Assembly (NCBI GenBank): GCA_026367775.1 | Contig: CP111152.1 | Location: 2,852,001 to 2,916,000 of the forward strand | Direction of reading: 5' to 3' | Length of the DNA stretch: 64,000 bases | DNA from: Exserohilum rostratum | Taxonomy: Eukaryota > Ascomycota > Dothideomycetes > Pleosporales > Pleosporaceae | In this document: piece after piece, positions 63,553 through 64,000 of the stretch | Position numbering within the stretch: position 1 is the first letter of the stretch | Layout: every line of letters starts with the position of its first letter | Program-made: the position numbers and the translations under genes | Notes under the pieces: generated by a model | The model's input: only the letters and a program-made list of their open reading frames with translations | Database searches by the model: none | Told to the model about the DNA's origin: nothing

Positions 63553-64000
63553 TTTCACTTCTTCTCAGTCTCTCTCTCACCTCTTCACGCTTTTCCTATC
63601 CTCTCCTCTTTTCCTTATTTTCCTTTTGTTTTCAGCATGTCTTCGGAGCAAAGCAACATGAGCATGGGCAATCGTGGTTTATCACACACACGCATGGAGT
63701 TCGACACTTATACCACTTGCCACTGGGGCGAAACATTTCCTTTGTCTATCTAATGTTTTATCCTTATTTTTTCCTTTATGAATATCCCCTAGATTCCTTG
63801 TTCATGGATAACTGCGATGATCTCTACTACTATTACTACTACTTACTCTCGGTTTGAACGAACGTCGGAAAATAGTATGAAAGAAAGAAAAAATCAACGA
63901 GATTGTCAAAACACACACTTTGATTGCCATACCGTATCACAGACACTCAGACGCCCCAACCATAGCGTTGCCATGCCGGCGCCCACCGACAACAGGAAAA
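63553..64000. other. Right edge, 3' flank of ankyrin gene
   Basis: T-rich and pyrimidine-rich non-coding sequence. No part of a next gene is evident before the window ends. Confidence 0.5.

Noticed and set aside
1..64000. tRNA genes, rRNA genes and CRISPR arrays
   Set aside because: None seen by eye. CRISPR is not expected in a fungal nucleus; a tRNAscan run would be needed to exclude intron-bearing tRNAs.

Overview
The window is nuclear DNA of a filamentous ascomycete, most likely a dothideomycete of the Pleosporales type. The signs are many short introns (about 48-190 nt, GT-AG with CTAAC/CTGAC branch sites), a Zn2Cys6 regulator, a psi-factor oxygenase, an AA9 cellulose-attacking monooxygenase with a CBM1 tail, a Helo-like protein, a Fot1/pogo transposon and mitochondrial ribosomal protein genes. 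The order-level placement is inference from gene content. Where I could follow splicing, I rebuilt exon structures from the sequence and give exon coordinates in each entry.

Left part (1-24 kb) is accessory in character and gene-poor. It opens with an intact Fot1/pogo-type DNA transposon (195-2039) that has perfect 63-bp terminal inverted repeats and a TA target duplication. A Zn2Cys6 regulator (-), a Gfo/Idh/MocA oxidoreductase (-), an orphan PD-(D/E)XK-like protein (+), an AA9-CBM1 monooxygenase (+) with a suspicious first intron, a 95-aa Ser-rich protein (+), a six-exon DUF2235 hydrolase (-) and a ppoA-type dioxygenase/P450 fusion (+) follow, separated by 0.5-2.4 kb gaps.

Middle part (27-48.6 kb) is core. 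It holds the DED1 RNA helicase (-), an ER cyclophilin B (-) head-to-head with mitochondrial ribosomal protein uS13m (+), a BEM3-like PX-PH-RhoGAP (+), an INO80 subunit Ies1 homologue (+), a Helo-like Pro-rich protein (-) and a SOD-fold mitochondrial ribosomal protein (-).

Right part (49-64 kb) carries a Cys-rich single-pass membrane protein (+), an IRC20/SHPRH-type Snf2-RING protein (-), a THOC5 homologue (-) and a 960-aa ankyrin protein with a helical N-terminal domain (+).

The genes do not form one pathway and I see no biosynthetic cluster. The observations I rate highest are: (1) the cyclophilin gene appears able to make two C-termini by splicing or retaining its last intron, one ending in an ER-retrieval-like HAEL and one carrying a membrane anchor; (2) the AA9 gene has one extra base next to its first splice donor; (3) the uS13m start codon sits alone in a 3-nt exon; (4) the ankyrin protein gains a hidden acidic terminal exon; (5) a 17-bp duplication lies inside each transposon end.
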